A stretch of DNA of 64,000 bases from Epithemia pelagica (lineage: Eukaryota > Bacillariophyta > Bacillariophyceae > Surirellales > Surirellaceae). Location: positions 4,774,001 to 4,838,000 of the forward strand of contig OX337229.1 in the NCBI GenBank assembly GCA_946965045.2. The letters are read 5' to 3'. The notes below the pieces were generated by a model. That model saw nothing but the letters and a program-made list of their open reading frames with translations, was not told the DNA's origin and made no database searches. Shown here in pieces: positions 63,430 through 64,000 of this stretch (its first letter is position 1; each line of letters starts with the position of its first letter). Position numbers and translations under genes: made by a program.

Positions 63430-64000
63430 TCAACATTGGGTGTCCTGAATTCTGCCTGGCGAGTTTTCAATTCTTTGACTAGTCTTTATATCTGTTAGGA
63501 AACGTTGAATTTTCCATCGTAATTCTCTTGAAAGAAACTTGCAAACATTTCTGGAATGAATATAGGCCAGTAGTAATGACTTTGATGTAATCAATTCGTC
63601 TTGAGTCTCGCAATACCTGGGGTACATGAAAGTATAACACCACTGTTTGACAGTGTAGCAAAAGAGTTTGTACTCCCGACTATAGTTTGTATCAATTGCA
63701 TTACCAAAAGAGCAATGCCGTGACCAACCTTTATGGATGATGTGCCATCCACATTGAAGACGAACACAATTTGGCATGAATCGTCTACAAGCTTCTTCAA
63801 CTTCGGTGATTTCATGCGAATCTCCATCAGTGATTATTGCTTTTATCTCATTAACCCATTCCCCACCAAGAAGCTTTGGCAAAGCCCAGGAGAAAACCCA
63901 TCAAAATGTTGCTTGTTTTTGATCACGCAAGAACATTCGTAGTATAATGATGTATTTTCCAAAGGATGTGCGAATTGAGGCCGTTAGAAGAGGTCTAGAT
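63430..64000 (-). pseudogene. decayed MULE (Mutator-like) transposase fragment
   Basis: The minus-strand frame 63900-63430 encodes KLLGGEWVNEIKAIITDGDS, then CRRFMPNCVRLQCGWHIIHK and GWSRHC, matching the MULE transposase core with its catalytic Asp in TDGD and the C..H motif. Just upstream in this frame is a TGA (63901-63903), while the related text continues in another frame, so a one-base frameshift near 63,890 is likely. The right part runs off the window. It is read as a dead remnant. Confidence 0.7.

Overview
This window looks like nuclear DNA from a diatom (photosynthetic stramenopile). Genes sit close together on both strands. Spliceosomal introns are short (about 60-115 bp), with GTAAG/GTACG/GTGAG donors and pyrimidine-AG acceptors. 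The proteins carry poly-Q, poly-N, poly-S and poly-A runs. Two domain families that are expanded in diatoms are present (DUF6824 and DUF4116), alongside eukaryotic housekeeping genes and genes of plastid-type metabolism. The species cannot be named from the sequence. The whole reading was done by eye; exon joins were checked by reading frame and splice consensus only.

Layout. 1-12 kb: a DUF6824 protein running off the left edge, a MenA-type prenyltransferase, a degenerate glucose-6-phosphate-isomerase homologue, the mitochondrial processing peptidase alpha subunit, and a protein kinase. 12-29 kb: the SAGA adaptor ADA2, an intramembrane M50 metalloprotease, a five-exon ATR-type checkpoint kinase of about 3,022 residues, and a DUF4116-repeat protein. 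29-44 kb: a seven-exon SPX-MFS phosphate transporter with a 36-bp microexon, a membrane Nudix hydrolase, an aldo/keto reductase, MCM3, a carotenoid-oxygenase homologue lacking three of four iron ligands, and a RecA-like P-loop protein. 44-57 kb: a leukotriene-A4-hydrolase-type aminopeptidase with an extra C-terminal tail and membrane helix, a phosphopantetheinyl transferase, ribosomal protein S11, a Myb/telobox-like protein, a TRP/polycystin-like channel and an NAD(P)-binding protein.

The right end (57-64 kb) is different. It holds a roughly 5-kb mobile element (58,070-63,024) with a Crypton-type tyrosine recombinase and at least two unfamiliar cargo or helper genes. Its end sequences also occur fused together, without the interior, as a 387-bp copy at 57,038-57,424. 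The recombinase reading frame is broken at an A8 run that forms an exact -1 slippery heptamer. Its single intron begins with a 12-bp perfect inverted repeat that covers the 5' splice site. Both element ends carry GATGTCG arrays facing CGACATC copies. A decayed MULE (Mutator-like) transposase lies just beyond. This element is the strongest candidate here for something not yet described.

Several genes share short divergent promoters: MenA/PGI-like, kinase/ADA2, ATR/DUF4116, Nudix/AKR, MCM3/carotenoid-oxygenase-like, Myb/channel, and the two small element genes. Three genome-maintenance genes (ATR, MCM3, the RecA-like ATPase) lie within about 27 kb. There is no sign of an operon, which is expected in a eukaryote.
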